NCBI RefSeq assembly: GCF_040931995.1
Contig: NZ_CP162412.1
Location: 2,457,001-2,521,000, forward strand
From: Pelagovum sp. HNIBRBA483
GTDB taxonomy: Bacteria; Pseudomonadota; Alphaproteobacteria; Rhodobacterales; Rhodobacteraceae
Reading direction: 5' to 3'
Length of the DNA: 64,000 nucleotides
A model generated the notes under the pieces. It did no database searches. It was not told where the DNA came from and saw only the letters and a program-made list of their open reading frames with translations. Positions 51,712-61,072 of the stretch are shown here, in pieces; position 1 is the stretch's first letter; each line of letters begins with the position of its first letter. Position numbers and translations under genes: made by a program.

Positions 51712-52107
51712 ATGAGCGAAGAGACTTTCACAATCAGTGAATTGTGCGATGCCTTCGACGTAACCACCCGCACCTTGCGGTTTTACGAGTCAAAAGAACT
51801 CCTTTCGCCAGCGAGAATCGGTCAGAAGCGTATCTACTCCCGCAAAGATCGTGCTCGGCTGAAACTGATCCTGCGGGGCAAGCGCTTCGGGTTCTCGCTC
51901 GAAGAAATCCGACAATTGCTTGAGCTATACCATAGGGGTGATCAGCAACTGACTCAACTCGAGCAAACTTACGAGCTTGCCACCCAACACCTTAAAGAGA
52001 TGGAAGAAAAGCGCACCGAACTGGATCTCGCCATTGAAGACCTGCACCAGCAAATGCGCTGGTGCGAAGACCGGATCGCCACCCTCAAGAAAGGTTCCGC
52101 GGCTTAA
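51712..52107 (+). CDS. MerR family regulator, LiuR-like (second of a pair)
   Basis: This 131-residue MerR protein has [40 protein letters not shown] and a dimerising coiled coil from about 85 to 125. AAGGGAGG lies 8 bases upstream. It shares most of its DNA-binding half with the preceding MerR protein ([12 protein letters not shown] versus RRFGFQLEEIRQ), so the pair comes from duplication. The acyl-CoA dehydrogenase gene begins 29 bases after its stop. A repressor of fatty or amino acid degradation is likely. Confidence 0.88.
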   Translation: MSEETFTISELCDAFDVTTRTLRFYESKELLSPARIGQKRIYSRKDRARLKLILRGKRFGFSLEEIRQLLELYHRGDQQLTQLEQTYELATQHLKEMEEKRTELDLAIEDLHQQMRWCEDRIATLKKGSAA

Positions 52108-52136
52108 CTGCCGTTTGTTTCGACGGAGATTACCCG

Positions 52137-53912
52137 ATGCCATCCTACACTGCCCCGATCAAAGACCTTCAATTCGTGCTGCACGATGTCTTGAAAATCA
52201 GTGAGCAGCCGATCGACGGCTTTGACGAACTCGACCGCGACTTCACCGCTGCTGTCCTCGAAGAAGCTGGCAAGCTCGCCAGCGAAGTCTTGGCGCCGCT
52301 CAACGCCGTTGGTGATACCGAAGGCTGTACCCTCGAAAACGGCACGGTTCGTACGCCGACGGGCTTCAAAGCCGCCTTCGATCAAATGCGCTCCGGTGGC
52401 TGGACCTCTGTTGACTGTGATCCAGCCTATGGCGGGCAGGGCCTGCCCTATGCCCTCCACACAGCGACGCAAGAGCCTCAGGTTTCGGCCAACATGGCAT
52501 TCAACATGTACCAAGGCCTCACCCATGGCGCCTACTCCGCCATTTGGTGGCACGGATCGGAGGCGCAAAAACAGACCTATCTGCCCAGGCTCACAACCTG
52601 CGAATGGACCGGCACCATGAACCTTACCGAGCCGCATTGCGGCACGGATTTGGGCCTCATGCGAACAAAAGCAGAGCCGCACGATGACGGAACTTACCGG
52701 ATCACAGGCCAAAAGATCTTCATTTCGGCAGGGGATCATGACCTCGCCGAAAACATCATCCACCTCGTGCTCGCCAAGATCCCCGATGGGCCGGACGGCA
52801 TTAAAGGCGTATCTCTCTTCATCGTTCCCAAATTCCTCGTCAATGAGGATGGCAGCTTGGGTGATCGCAACGCGGTTTCTGTTGGCAAGCTGGAAAAGAA
52901 GATGGGCATTCACGGCAACGCGACCTGCGTGATGAACTATGATGGTGCGACGGGCTTCCTCGTTGGCGAAGCACATAAAGGCATGCGGGCCATGTTCACC
53001 ATGATGAACGAAGCCCGCCTCGGTGTAGGTCTGCAAGGCTACGCCCAAGCCGAAGCGGCCTATCAAAATGCTTTGATTTACGCGAAAGAACGTCTGCAAG
53101 GGCGCGATGTCATGGGCGCGAAAAACCCGGACGGCCCTGCCGACCCTCTGATCGTTCACCCTGATATTCGTCGCAATCTGATGGAGCAGAAAAGCTTCAT
53201 CGAAGGTGCGCGCGCACTAACCGTTTGGGGTGCCTATCTCATTGATCGCGCACACCGCCTAAATGACGAGGCAGCAGACGGCCTGATTTCGCTCCTCACC
53301 CCAGTCATCAAAGGCTTTCAGACTGACCTCGGCTTCCAAAGTTGCGTGCAAGCACAGCAAGTTTATGGCGGGCACGGCTATATTGAGGAAACCGGCATGT
53401 CCCAGTTCGCCCGCGATGCCCGTATCGCCATGATTTACGAGGGTGCAAACGGCATTCAGGCGCTCGATCTGGTCGGCCGGAAGCTCGCACAAAGCGGCGG
53501 CAAACACATCATGGCCTTCTTTGAACTGGTCAAAACGGAGTGCAAATCCCACGCAGATGATCCACGCATGGAGCCTTTCGTTGAACCGCTTAAGACAGCC
53601 TCCAAACAACTCCAGCAAGCCGCCGCATATTTTATGCAAGCGGGCATGAAGAACCCGAACAATGCGCTGGCCGGCTCATACGACTTTATGCATTTGATGG
53701 GCCACGTCTGCCTTGGCCTGATGTGGACGCAGATGGCTAAAGCCGCCTACAGCGCCCTTGATAGTGGCGAAGAGGATACTGATTTCTTTAATGCCAAGAT
53801 CAAAACCGGCCAGTTCTACATGGCACGCCAGCTTCCCGCATGCGCGGCACATCTCGCCCGTATTGAAAGCGGCGCTGAAACAGTCATGGGTCTGGAGGAG
53901 GCCCAGTTCTAA
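52137..53912 (+). CDS. Acyl-CoA dehydrogenase, long C-terminal-domain type (DmdC/AidB-like branch)
   Basis: This FAD enzyme introduces the trans-2 double bond in acyl-CoA. The 591-residue protein is longer than ordinary 380-residue dehydrogenases because of an N-terminal extension and a C-terminal Z-type domain. Blocks are [60 protein letters not shown] and the catalytic Glu435 in [20 protein letters not shown]. The start at 52137 has GGAG eight bases upstream. It is first of the beta-oxidation genes. The DMSP enzyme DmdC has this layout but so do several fatty acyl-CoA dehydrogenases. Confidence 0.92.
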   Translation: MPSYTAPIKDLQFVLHDVLKISEQPIDGFDELDRDFTAAVLEEAGKLASEVLAPLNAVGDTEGCTLENGTVRTPTGFKAAFDQMRSGGWTSVDCDPAYGGQGLPYALHTATQEPQVSANMAFNMYQGLTHGAYSAIWWHGSEAQKQTYLPRLTTCEWTGTMNLTEPHCGTDLGLMRTKAEPHDDGTYRITGQKIFISAGDHDLAENIIHLVLAKIPDGPDGIKGVSLFIVPKFLVNEDGSLGDRNAVSVGKLEKKMGIHGNATCVMNYDGATGFLVGEAHKGMRAMFTMMNEARLGVGLQGYAQAEAAYQNALIYAKERLQGRDVMGAKNPDGPADPLIVHPDIRRNLMEQKSFIEGARALTVWGAYLIDRAHRLNDEAADGLISLLTPVIKGFQTDLGFQSCVQAQQVYGGHGYIEETGMSQFARDARIAMIYEGANGIQALDLVGRKLAQSGGKHIMAFFELVKTECKSHADDPRMEPFVEPLKTASKQLQQAAAYFMQAGMKNPNNALAGSYDFMHLMGHVCLGLMWTQMAKAAYSALDSGEEDTDFFNAKIKTGQFYMARQLPACAAHLARIESGAETVMGLEEAQF

Positions 53913-53950
53913 GGGCCAATCCATCAGAGCGAAAAGGAAAAGGTGACCAC

Positions 53951-54163
53951 ATGCCAAAACGCTTTCGACTGACCAGACGCTTCCCCGTGGCGATGACCGA
54001 GGACGGCTACCGGCGTTTGAAGCGCTTTGCAGAGGAAACGGGACTCGAAGAGGGTGAGGCACTGTCTTTTCTTTTCGAGAACTTCAACAGCGTGATCAAC
54101 GAAGACACCTTCTCCCACCGGCTCAACCTGTTTTTGCGTGAGATCGAGGCGCGCAAGAAATGA
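53951..54163 (+). CDS. Small unknown protein within the beta-oxidation cluster
   Basis: This 70-residue basic and helical protein begins MPKRFRLTRRFPVAMTED and continues with predicted helices around RRLKRFAEETGLEEGEALSF and HRLNLFLREIEARKK. No signal peptide or cysteine is present. GGAAAAGG precedes the ATG. A ribbon-helix-helix or nucleic-acid-binding role is possible from its basic N-terminus but is not shown. It lies between the acyl-CoA dehydrogenase and thiolase genes in the same direction. Confidence 0.6.
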   Translation: MPKRFRLTRRFPVAMTEDGYRRLKRFAEETGLEEGEALSFLFENFNSVINEDTFSHRLNLFLREIEARKK

Positions 54164-54277
54164 TCCACCTCGACCAAATACCTTGGGTGGGGCTAGAGGG
54201 CGTTTTGGCCCCGCAAACCCAACTAACGCACTGGCACTGTACCCGAAATTCTCATCCCCCGGCGCGAAGGAACGAAG

Positions 54278-55489
54278 ATGACTGACGCATTCATTTACGA
54301 CGCTGTTAGAACCCCGCGTGGAAAAGGTCGCAAAGACGGCAGCTTGCACGAGGTAACGTCCGTCAGGCTCAGCGCCCAAGTGCTCGACGCACTTCGCGAG
54401 CGCAACAACCTCGACGGCCATGCGGTCGAAGATGTCATTTGGGGCAATGTCACGCAGGTTGGTGAGCAAGGCGGCTGTCTCGCACGCTCCGCCGTTCTCG
54501 CTTCTCAACTGGATGAATCCATCCCAGGCCTCGCGATCAATCGCTTCTGTGCCTCGGGGATGGAGGCCGTCAATCTTGCCGCAAACCAGATCAAAGGCGG
54601 CGGCGGTGAGGCCTATATCGCTGGCGGCGTAGAGATGATGGGCCGCGTTGCGATGGGCTCGGACGGCGCTGCGATCGCCGTGGACCCGTCCCTCGCGATG
54701 GAAACGTACTTCGTCCCGCAAGGCATTTCCGCTGATATAATTGCAACCGAATACGGGTTTTCACGCGATGATGCCGATGCCTTGGCGGTAGAGAGCCAGA
54801 AGCGCGCCAAAGCAGCGTGGGATGATGGCCGGTTCGCGCGGTCCATCATCACCGTCAAGGACATCAACGGCCTACCGATCCTAGATCATGATGAATACAT
54901 GCGACCGGAGACGGACATGCAAACATTAGGCGCTCTCAAAGCCTCCTTCCGCGAAATGGGCGAGGTCATGCCCGGTTTCGACAAGGTCGCGCTGATGAAA
55001 TACCCCCATCTTGAGCGAATCAACCATATCCACCACGCGGGCAATTCCTCTGGCATCGTCGACGGCGCGGCGGGGCTCTTGATCGGCAGCAAAGAGTTCG
55101 GCGAAAAGTTCGGCCTAAAGCCCCGCGCCCGCATCCGCGCAACCGCCAAGATCGGCACAGATCCAACAATCATGCTTACTGGCCCCGTCCCCGTGACCGA
55201 GAAAATCCTCGCCGACAATGGCATGGCCATCTCAGATATCGACCTATTCGAAGTGAATGAGGCATTCGCATCCGTGGTGCTGCGCTTCATGCAGGCCTTC
55301 GATGTCGATCCCTCTTTGGTTAACGTCAACGGAGGCTCGATCGCTATGGGTCATCCCTTGGGCGCGACTGGCGCAATCATCCTTGGCACCCTGCTCGACG
55401 AGATGGAACGCAGCGACAAAGAGGTCGGGCTCGCAACCCTCTGCATCGCATCCGGCATGGGTGCCGCGACCATCATTGAACGCGTGTAA
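54278..55489 (+). CDS. Acetyl-CoA C-acyltransferase (thiolase)
   Basis: This 403-residue thiolase cleaves 3-ketoacyl-CoA with CoA to release acetyl-CoA. The acyl-accepting Cys91 is in INRFCASGMEAV. His359 is in GGSIAMGHPLGATGA, and the second active Cys389 is in TLCIASGMGAATI. The preceding gap of about 110 bases contains a GGGGC/GCCCC pair of weak hairpin potential. It is part of the dehydrogenase-thiolase-FadB set. Confidence 0.94.
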   Translation: MTDAFIYDAVRTPRGKGRKDGSLHEVTSVRLSAQVLDALRERNNLDGHAVEDVIWGNVTQVGEQGGCLARSAVLASQLDESIPGLAINRFCASGMEAVNLAANQIKGGGGEAYIAGGVEMMGRVAMGSDGAAIAVDPSLAMETYFVPQGISADIIATEYGFSRDDADALAVESQKRAKAAWDDGRFARSIITVKDINGLPILDHDEYMRPETDMQTLGALKASFREMGEVMPGFDKVALMKYPHLERINHIHHAGNSSGIVDGAAGLLIGSKEFGEKFGLKPRARIRATAKIGTDPTIMLTGPVPVTEKILADNGMAISDIDLFEVNEAFASVVLRFMQAFDVDPSLVNVNGGSIAMGHPLGATGAIILGTLLDEMERSDKEVGLATLCIASGMGAATIIERV

Positions 55490-55578
55490 TCCGGTGGCAT
55501 CGGCACACCTTCGCGCCAAACGATCAATCCCGATTTTAGGGCAGCACACCGCGCCTTTTTTCGGAAAAGGAGACACAA

Positions 55579-57780
55579 ATGCCTGATTTTTCAATGACCA
55601 CTGACGGTGACGGCATTGCCACCATCACTTGGGATGTCCCCAACAAATCAATGAACGTCCTCTGCCTTGAGGGATGGGACGAGCTAGACACATTGGTTAC
55701 ATCCGCGCTCGAGGATCAGAACACCAAAGGCATCATCATCACCTCTGGCAAGAAGGACTTCGCCGGAGGTATGGACTTGAATGTCATTGCCAAGATGAAA
55801 GACAGCGCGGGCGATGATCCGGCCGCGGGTTTGATGCAGGGTTTGATGAAGTCCCATGCCATCCTTCGCAAGATTGAACGCGCGGGAATGGACCCCAAAA
55901 CCAACAAAGGCGGTAAACCTATTGTCGCAGCCCTCCCTGGAACCGCTCTTGGCATCGGTCTTGAAATTCCCCTTGCCTGCCATTTCATCATCGCCGCAGA
56001 TAATCCAAAAGCCAAGATCGGCTTACCAGAGATTAAGGTTGGCATCTTTCCCGGCATGGGTGGCACCACGCGCCTCGTTCGGAAAATGGGCGCAATGGCA
56101 GCCTCTCCGATCCTGCTTGAAGGCAAGCTCTTCTCACCGCAAAAAGCTGTTTCGGCAGGCTTGATCAACGAATGCGTTCCCCCTGAAAAGCTGCTTGAGA
56201 GGGCAAAGGAATGGATCTTGGCAGCGTCAGACTCAGACCTGCTCAAACCTTGGGATGCCAAAGGATACAAAATACCGGGTGGTGCGCCTTATCATCCAGC
56301 AGGCTTTATGACCTTTGTCGGCGCCAATGCGATGGTTCACGGTCAGACCCAAGGCGTTTACCCCGCCGCCAAGGCTTTGCTTTCGGCAGTTTATGAGGGT
56401 GCGCTTGTCCCCTTTGATACCGCATTAAAGATCGAGGCCCGCTGGTTCACCCATGTTCTGATGAACCCAAGCTCCTCTGCGATGATCCGCTCGCTGTTTG
56501 TGTCAAAAGGCGCTTTGGAAAAAGGCGCGAACCGGCCCGAGGCCCCAAATCAATCCGTTTCGAAACTCGGTGTGTTGGGCGCAGGCATGATGGGTGCAGG
56601 TATTGCCCTCGTCGCAGCACAGGCTGGGATCGAGGTTATCCTCCTCGATCAAACCGTCGAAGCGGCCGAGAAAGGCAAAAGCTACAGCACCAGCTACATG
56701 GACAAAGGGATCAGCCGGAGAAAGTCGACGCTAGAGCAGAAAGAGGCGCTCTTGGCACGCATTACGCCCACGTCAGACGCCAACACCCTTTCTGAGTGTG
56801 ATTTGATTATCGAGGCCGTCTTCGAAGACCCTTCAGTTAAGGCGGAGATCACCAAGCGGGTGGAAGCTATCATCAGTCCCGATTGCATCTTCGCAACAAA
56901 CACCTCGACACTGCCAATTACCGAACTAGCAGGCGCAAGTGAGCGACCCGAAAATTTCGTCGGAATTCACTTCTTCTCGCCGGTTGAGAAGATGCTGCTG
57001 GTGGAAATCATCAAAGGCAAAAAGACAGGCAATCGCGCTATCGCCAAGGCATTGGATTTTGTTCGCCAAATTCGAAAAACCCCGATCGTGGTGAACGATG
57101 CGCGCTTCTTCTACGCAAATCGCTGCATTATTCCCTACCTCAACGAGGGCATCAGAATGGTGCGAGAAGGCGTGGAACCGGCCCTGATCGAAAATGCGGC
57201 AAAGCTCGTCGGCATGCCGCTTGGCCCTCTTCAGCTTGTTGATGAAACCTCAATCGACCTTGGCGTGAAGATCGCCAAAGCGACGCGCAGCGCGCTAGGC
57301 GATGCATATCCCGATCAACAAGTCGACGACGTTCTGTTCTGGCTGGCTGAACAGGGGCGGTTGGGCAGAAAGTCTGCAGCAGGCTTCTATAGCTATGACG
57401 AAAAAGGCAAGCGCACTGGTCTTTGGGAAGGCCTGAAAAACAGGTTTGTTCCCCTCGACGAGCAGCCCGACCTTCAGTCTGTACAGGAACGCCTGTTGTT
57501 TGCCCAAGTGTTGGAGGCCGTGCGCGCACTGGAGGATGGCGTGCTTACGGATGTGAGGGAAGGCGATGTGGGCGCTATTCTGGGCTGGGGCTTTGCACCT
57601 TGGTCCGGTGGCCCATTCAGCTGGCTCGACATCATCGGCGCGCCCTATGCCGTCGAAAGATGCCAAGCCCTATCTCAGGAACACGGGGCGAGATTTGCGG
57701 TCCCCGAATTGCTGCAACAAATGGCGGATAAAGGCACACAATTCTACTCAACAGGTGCAGGGGAGAAAATCGCCTCCTAA
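55579..57780 (+). CDS. Bifunctional enoyl-CoA hydratase/3-hydroxyacyl-CoA dehydrogenase (FadB/FadJ type)
   Basis: This 733-residue protein performs hydration and the NAD-dependent oxidation of beta-oxidation. Residues 1-200 are crotonase-like (GGMDLNVIAK oxyanion region; PLACHFIIAADNPKAKIGLP and EIKVGIFPGMGGTTRLVRKM, with the catalytic glutamates). The dehydrogenase part starts near 330 (LGVLGAGMMGAGIALVAAQ) with NTSTLPITELA and GIHFFSPVEKMLLVEII (catalytic His). The C-terminal dimer domains follow (YANRCIIPYLNEG; FYSYDEKGKR). AAAAGGAG precedes the start. With the thiolase it can make the FadAB-like complex. Confidence 0.95.
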   Translation: MPDFSMTTDGDGIATITWDVPNKSMNVLCLEGWDELDTLVTSALEDQNTKGIIITSGKKDFAGGMDLNVIAKMKDSAGDDPAAGLMQGLMKSHAILRKIERAGMDPKTNKGGKPIVAALPGTALGIGLEIPLACHFIIAADNPKAKIGLPEIKVGIFPGMGGTTRLVRKMGAMAASPILLEGKLFSPQKAVSAGLINECVPPEKLLERAKEWILAASDSDLLKPWDAKGYKIPGGAPYHPAGFMTFVGANAMVHGQTQGVYPAAKALLSAVYEGALVPFDTALKIEARWFTHVLMNPSSSAMIRSLFVSKGALEKGANRPEAPNQSVSKLGVLGAGMMGAGIALVAAQAGIEVILLDQTVEAAEKGKSYSTSYMDKGISRRKSTLEQKEALLARITPTSDANTLSECDLIIEAVFEDPSVKAEITKRVEAIISPDCIFATNTSTLPITELAGASERPENFVGIHFFSPVEKMLLVEIIKGKKTGNRAIAKALDFVRQIRKTPIVVNDARFFYANRCIIPYLNEGIRMVREGVEPALIENAAKLVGMPLGPLQLVDETSIDLGVKIAKATRSALGDAYPDQQVDDVLFWLAEQGRLGRKSAAGFYSYDEKGKRTGLWEGLKNRFVPLDEQPDLQSVQERLLFAQVLEAVRALEDGVLTDVREGDVGAILGWGFAPWSGGPFSWLDIIGAPYAVERCQALSQEHGARFAVPELLQQMADKGTQFYSTGAGEKIAS

Positions 57781-57808
57781 TGCACCGAAATCGTAGATGA
57801 CAAATTTG

Positions 57809-57831
57809 ACCTCGAAACCAAGTTCCGAGGT
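57809..57831 (+). terminator. Terminator-like hairpin after the beta-oxidation genes
   Basis: ACCTCG at 57809-57814 pairs with CGAGGT at 57826-57831, followed after TGAG by TTTT. It lies 29 bases past the FadB-type stop. The stem is short, so it may be weak. Confidence 0.45.
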
Positions 57832-57977
57832 TGAGTTTTATGTTCTCAGTTTTGGCTCAAAGTATTGAGAGCATTTGTCTGGCAGCCTATACACACACTC
57901 AATATGTGGGCACTCTGCCCCAAAGCGCCCCGAAAGCACAGTAACGCATCAAGGACTTCATCGGAGAAAAGTCACGG

Positions 57978-59018
57978 ATGGCACGGCGCAGAAAAACCGC
58001 ACTCAAGAAGTTCGAGCGCCTTGAAAGCCTCGCTTTATGGAGAAGTGAACCCGATGCGCACCGCCGAGAGGTGACGCTGTCATTCGGGATGTCATCTCTC
58101 ATCATCACCGACCATGCAGAGCGTCCGCTCGGCCACTGGTCACTCGCCACAATCGAGCGCTTGAACCCTGGCGGATCACCAGCACTCTATGCGCCGGACT
58201 CCGAAGCCAGCGAGACACTGGAAATCGAAGATAATTTGATGGTCGAAGCCATAGAGACCGTCAGAAAGGCGATAGGAAGAAAGCGCCCCAAACGTGGCCG
58301 CCTTCGCCTGACGATCGCATTAAGTGCAAGTGTGCTTATCTTCGCAGCCGTGTTTTTAGCCCTACCGAAAACGCTTCGCGACCAAGCTTCGAGAAGCTTG
58401 CCAAGCGCGACTCGCGCAGAAATCTCGCAGCTCATAAAAGAAGAACTCTGGAAAACGAATGGCCGCCCATGTAGCACTGCATTCTCAAAAAATGCGATTA
58501 GTCGCCTTCAAGAACGCTTGTTTGAACCGTTCAGCTCGAACCAGATCACCTTTGTAAAATTTGCAGGCGACGACGTATGGGAGCTGCCAGACGGAACATT
58601 CGTCGTTGGCTCAGCCTTGGTGGAAGATTTCGATACCCCCCACGTCGTTGCAGGGTTCATCGCGGCAGCGATTCTTGAGGCAGAGCGCACACCTGCAATT
58701 GACGCTTTTGTTAACAGTTTACGCATTTTTGAACTCATCGATCTGCTGACCTCAGGCACCGTCTCGGGTCAAGCCGCCTCTCGCTTCGCGCTGCAGATGA
58801 TCACCGCGCCAAGCGGATTGAAAGTTGACGACGCATTTGTCGACTTCGCTCAGGAAAAAGAACTCGCGCTATCGGCCTTGATCGGCGCGGTAACACCTTT
58901 GGAGGGCAGTTCGGAAGTTCTCAACGAAGCAGTGAACAACAATCAAGCTATAGCAACGCCCATTATGAGTGATGGCGATTGGGTCGCGCTACAAGCAATT
59001 TGCGAGGACCGCACCTAG
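57978..59018 (+). CDS. Membrane protein with an M48-peptidase-like domain lacking the zinc motif
   Basis: I do not recognise this 346-residue protein as a named family. It has a cytoplasmic N-terminal part (1-109), one membrane segment (110-131) and an extracytoplasmic part. In the latter, residues 197-236 follow the M48 metallopeptidase pattern: DVWELPDGTFVVGSALVEDF stands for the NAFALPGG-type strand, and the next helix (HVVAGFIAAAILEAE) occupies the place of HExxH but lacks both histidines. A later helix (SGQAASRFALQMI) stands where the third ligand (EADR) is expected. It overlaps the convergent SPOR gene by four bases. A scaffold or inhibitor role near a true protease is possible. Confidence 0.7.
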   Translation: MARRRKTALKKFERLESLALWRSEPDAHRREVTLSFGMSSLIITDHAERPLGHWSLATIERLNPGGSPALYAPDSEASETLEIEDNLMVEAIETVRKAIGRKRPKRGRLRLTIALSASVLIFAAVFLALPKTLRDQASRSLPSATRAEISQLIKEELWKTNGRPCSTAFSKNAISRLQERLFEPFSSNQITFVKFAGDDVWELPDGTFVVGSALVEDFDTPHVVAGFIAAAILEAERTPAIDAFVNSLRIFELIDLLTSGTVSGQAASRFALQMITAPSGLKVDDAFVDFAQEKELALSALIGAVTPLEGSSEVLNEAVNNNQAIATPIMSDGDWVALQAICEDRT

Positions 59019-60370
59019 CGCACGAACGCATCACGGAACCCGGCCGCGCGAATGCGCGACAGGGCGGATGAAACGTCGGACAGGGCAACCGGCCCAGCGG
59101 CAATCACCGCAAGCGACCGCCCGTTGCGCTCCATTTGATCTCGCTCAGTGGATAGCCCCAAGTCTTGCAACATTGCTTCGGTTCGTTCCGCATTGGCTGC
59201 TACTCCGAAAACCCCGACTTGAATGTATTTCACTCTGTCGCCGGATTGTACGTTCTGCGCAGTTGATCCGGTGGGAATTCCCCTTTGAGTGTTTAGACGT
59301 CCATCATTCCAAACCGGTTCATACCCTTCAGGAACCGCTGCGCTCTGAGGTTGCGAGGTAGTGGTGGAATTGCCGCTTAAGAGAGGCATGTGAGCTACAG
59401 CTCTTTTACCGTGTTGAGACGGTTGAGATGCATAGGGACGCTCGGCCTGCGGTACACAACGATAAGGCACCCCGTTACCGCCCCGAAAATACTCGTCGAT
59501 TGTTCCAATCACGTAGCGACATGCACCTACCCCAGCAACAGCAACAGGAACTGCTTCTGCCGCGGCGGGAGCCGAAAGGCGCGCTGGCGCTACAGGGGAA
59601 ATCTCCTCCTGCATAGGAGTTTGCGCCCCGATCGAAACCACACGGAAACGGCGATTTGGTCCAACGTTCCCGCAATCCAAAGCCGCTCCCGATTTCAAGA
59701 TATAGTTCCGCCCTGTCGCATTCGTATCGGCACAAATTTGCGCCAATGTAAGCATATTGCCCCGCTCTAAGGCAGTTTCTGGCATTGCTGTGGTTGCTGG
59801 TGCAGCTTCGGGTTGCTGCACTTGTAAAGGCGCTGAAGGCGCAGTTCCAGCAGCCACCGGCTTTTCTTCTTCCGTCCCACAATCCACCGGCTCTCCGGTT
59901 TCTTCCACGCGGTATCCTTGCTGGATGCCAGTCTTCCCGTCACAAACGTCGGAAAGCCTAAGTGAAGAGATTGCCGCCGCGGGTGCATCCTGTTCAGGCA
60001 CTTCCACGGCAGGCACCTTTGCTACGTCCGACGCCGCTTCAGTTCCCAGAGAAACAACCTGCGTCAACTGGGGGATCTCAATTATCAGATCGTCCGGGAT
60101 CTCGGGTGACAGGGCAGTTCTCTCATCTGTGGTCAGCGACGGCTCGAAACCACACATTGCTTCCCTTGCTCGATTGACGCGCGGAACCCACGATACAACA
60201 CCGCCGATCCCCGCACGGACAAACACGCAGCCTTCACTGTCGACGTATTGGCTCGCGGTATAGCCTTCGGGAGGAAGTTCCGCTGGTTGTCGTTGGGTTG
60301 TGAACTGAGCGCTCGCGCCAGTAGCTACCCCGCTTACGACAAAGGACAGCGCAACCAAGAGGCGATACAT
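59015..60370 (-). CDS. Secreted SPOR-domain protein with internal Cys-containing repeats
   Basis: The 451-residue precursor has a signal peptide (YRLLVALSFVVSGVATGASA). A low-complexity Pro/Ala-rich stretch is interrupted by two similar units near 136-164 and 205-233, each of the form L-x-L-x-x-(V/I)-C … G-x-x-(V/L)-D-C-G. Other cysteines at 48, 73, 284 and 305 make four pairs. Residues about 380-451 fit a SPOR domain (KYIQVGVFGVAANAERTEAM and GFRDAF), which binds denuded peptidoglycan. GAGGGAAGG precedes the ATG at 60370; a TTG two codons earlier is less likely. A periplasmic cell-division or wall-associated role is inferred. Confidence 0.78.
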   Translation of the reverse strand: MYRLLVALSFVVSGVATGASAQFTTQRQPAELPPEGYTASQYVDSEGCVFVRAGIGGVVSWVPRVNRAREAMCGFEPSLTTDERTALSPEIPDDLIIEIPQLTQVVSLGTEAASDVAKVPAVEVPEQDAPAAAISSLRLSDVCDGKTGIQQGYRVEETGEPVDCGTEEEKPVAAGTAPSAPLQVQQPEAAPATTAMPETALERGNMLTLAQICADTNATGRNYILKSGAALDCGNVGPNRRFRVVSIGAQTPMQEEISPVAPARLSAPAAAEAVPVAVAGVGACRYVIGTIDEYFRGGNGVPYRCVPQAERPYASQPSQHGKRAVAHMPLLSGNSTTTSQPQSAAVPEGYEPVWNDGRLNTQRGIPTGSTAQNVQSGDRVKYIQVGVFGVAANAERTEAMLQDLGLSTERDQMERNGRSLAVIAAGPVALSDVSSALSRIRAAGFRDAFVR

Positions 60371-60442
60371 CGACAAAACCTTCCCTCGCTAGAGACTGTT
60401 TGAAGATGCATGACAATCGCAAAACTGTAAAGGAAAACCCCT

Positions 60443-61072
60443 CTATCTTGTGCCGAAAATGCGATCTCCCGCATCCCCTAGTCCTGGCACAATATATCCG
60501 TTGCTATTGAGCATTTCGTCCACAGCGGCAGTGATCACAGGTACATCAGGATGCGCAGAAGCCATGCGCTGAACCCCTTCCGGTGCAGAGAGGAGGCAAA
60601 TAAATTTCAGATCTTTGGCCCCTTCCCGCTTAAGGAGATCAATCGCCGCGACGGCCGAATTGCCTGTCGCCAGCATCGGATCGACGACAAAAACCGTCCT
60701 TTCACCGAGATTAGGAGGCGCCTTGAAATAATATTCGACAGGTTCAAGCGTCTCTTCATTCCTGTACAGCCCAACAAATCCTACGCGCGCAGTCGGGAGG
60801 ATACTCAAGAAACCGTCCAGCATACCGTTTCCCGCCCGTAAGATCGAAATCAAGGCCGGTTTCCTGCCGGACAAAAGCGGCGCCTCGGTTAACTGGATCG
60901 GGGTTTCAATAGGCTTTTTGACAACCGGCATATCGCGGGTGGCCTCAAAGGTCAGAAGCTGACCTATCTCCCCAACGAGCGCTCTAAACTGCACCGTTGG
61001 CGTGTCCTGCTGCCGCAACAATGATAGCTTATGTTGCACAAGCGGATGATCCACGACCGTTAAGTGACTCAT
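60443..61072 (-). CDS. upp: Uracil phosphoribosyltransferase
   Basis: This 209-residue enzyme makes UMP from uracil and PRPP. The PRPP-binding loop is FVVDPMLATGNSAVAAIDLL and the uracil-site end is YIVPGLGDAGDRIFGTR. The initial VVDHPLVQHKLSLLRQQDTP is standard. Its ATG overlaps the add stop (ATGA). It is the last gene of the leftward deoA-deoB-add-upp salvage operon. Confidence 0.97.
   Translation of the reverse strand: MSHLTVVDHPLVQHKLSLLRQQDTPTVQFRALVGEIGQLLTFEATRDMPVVKKPIETPIQLTEAPLLSGRKPALISILRAGNGMLDGFLSILPTARVGFVGLYRNEETLEPVEYYFKAPPNLGERTVFVVDPMLATGNSAVAAIDLLKREGAKDLKFICLLSAPEGVQRMASAHPDVPVITAAVDEMLNSNGYIVPGLGDAGDRIFGTR

Noticed and set aside
52137-53912. DMSP-specific 3-methylmercaptopropionyl-CoA dehydrogenase (dmdC)
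   Set aside because: Length and layout agree, but no dmdA, dmdB or dmdD gene is next to it and the neighbours are general beta-oxidation genes.
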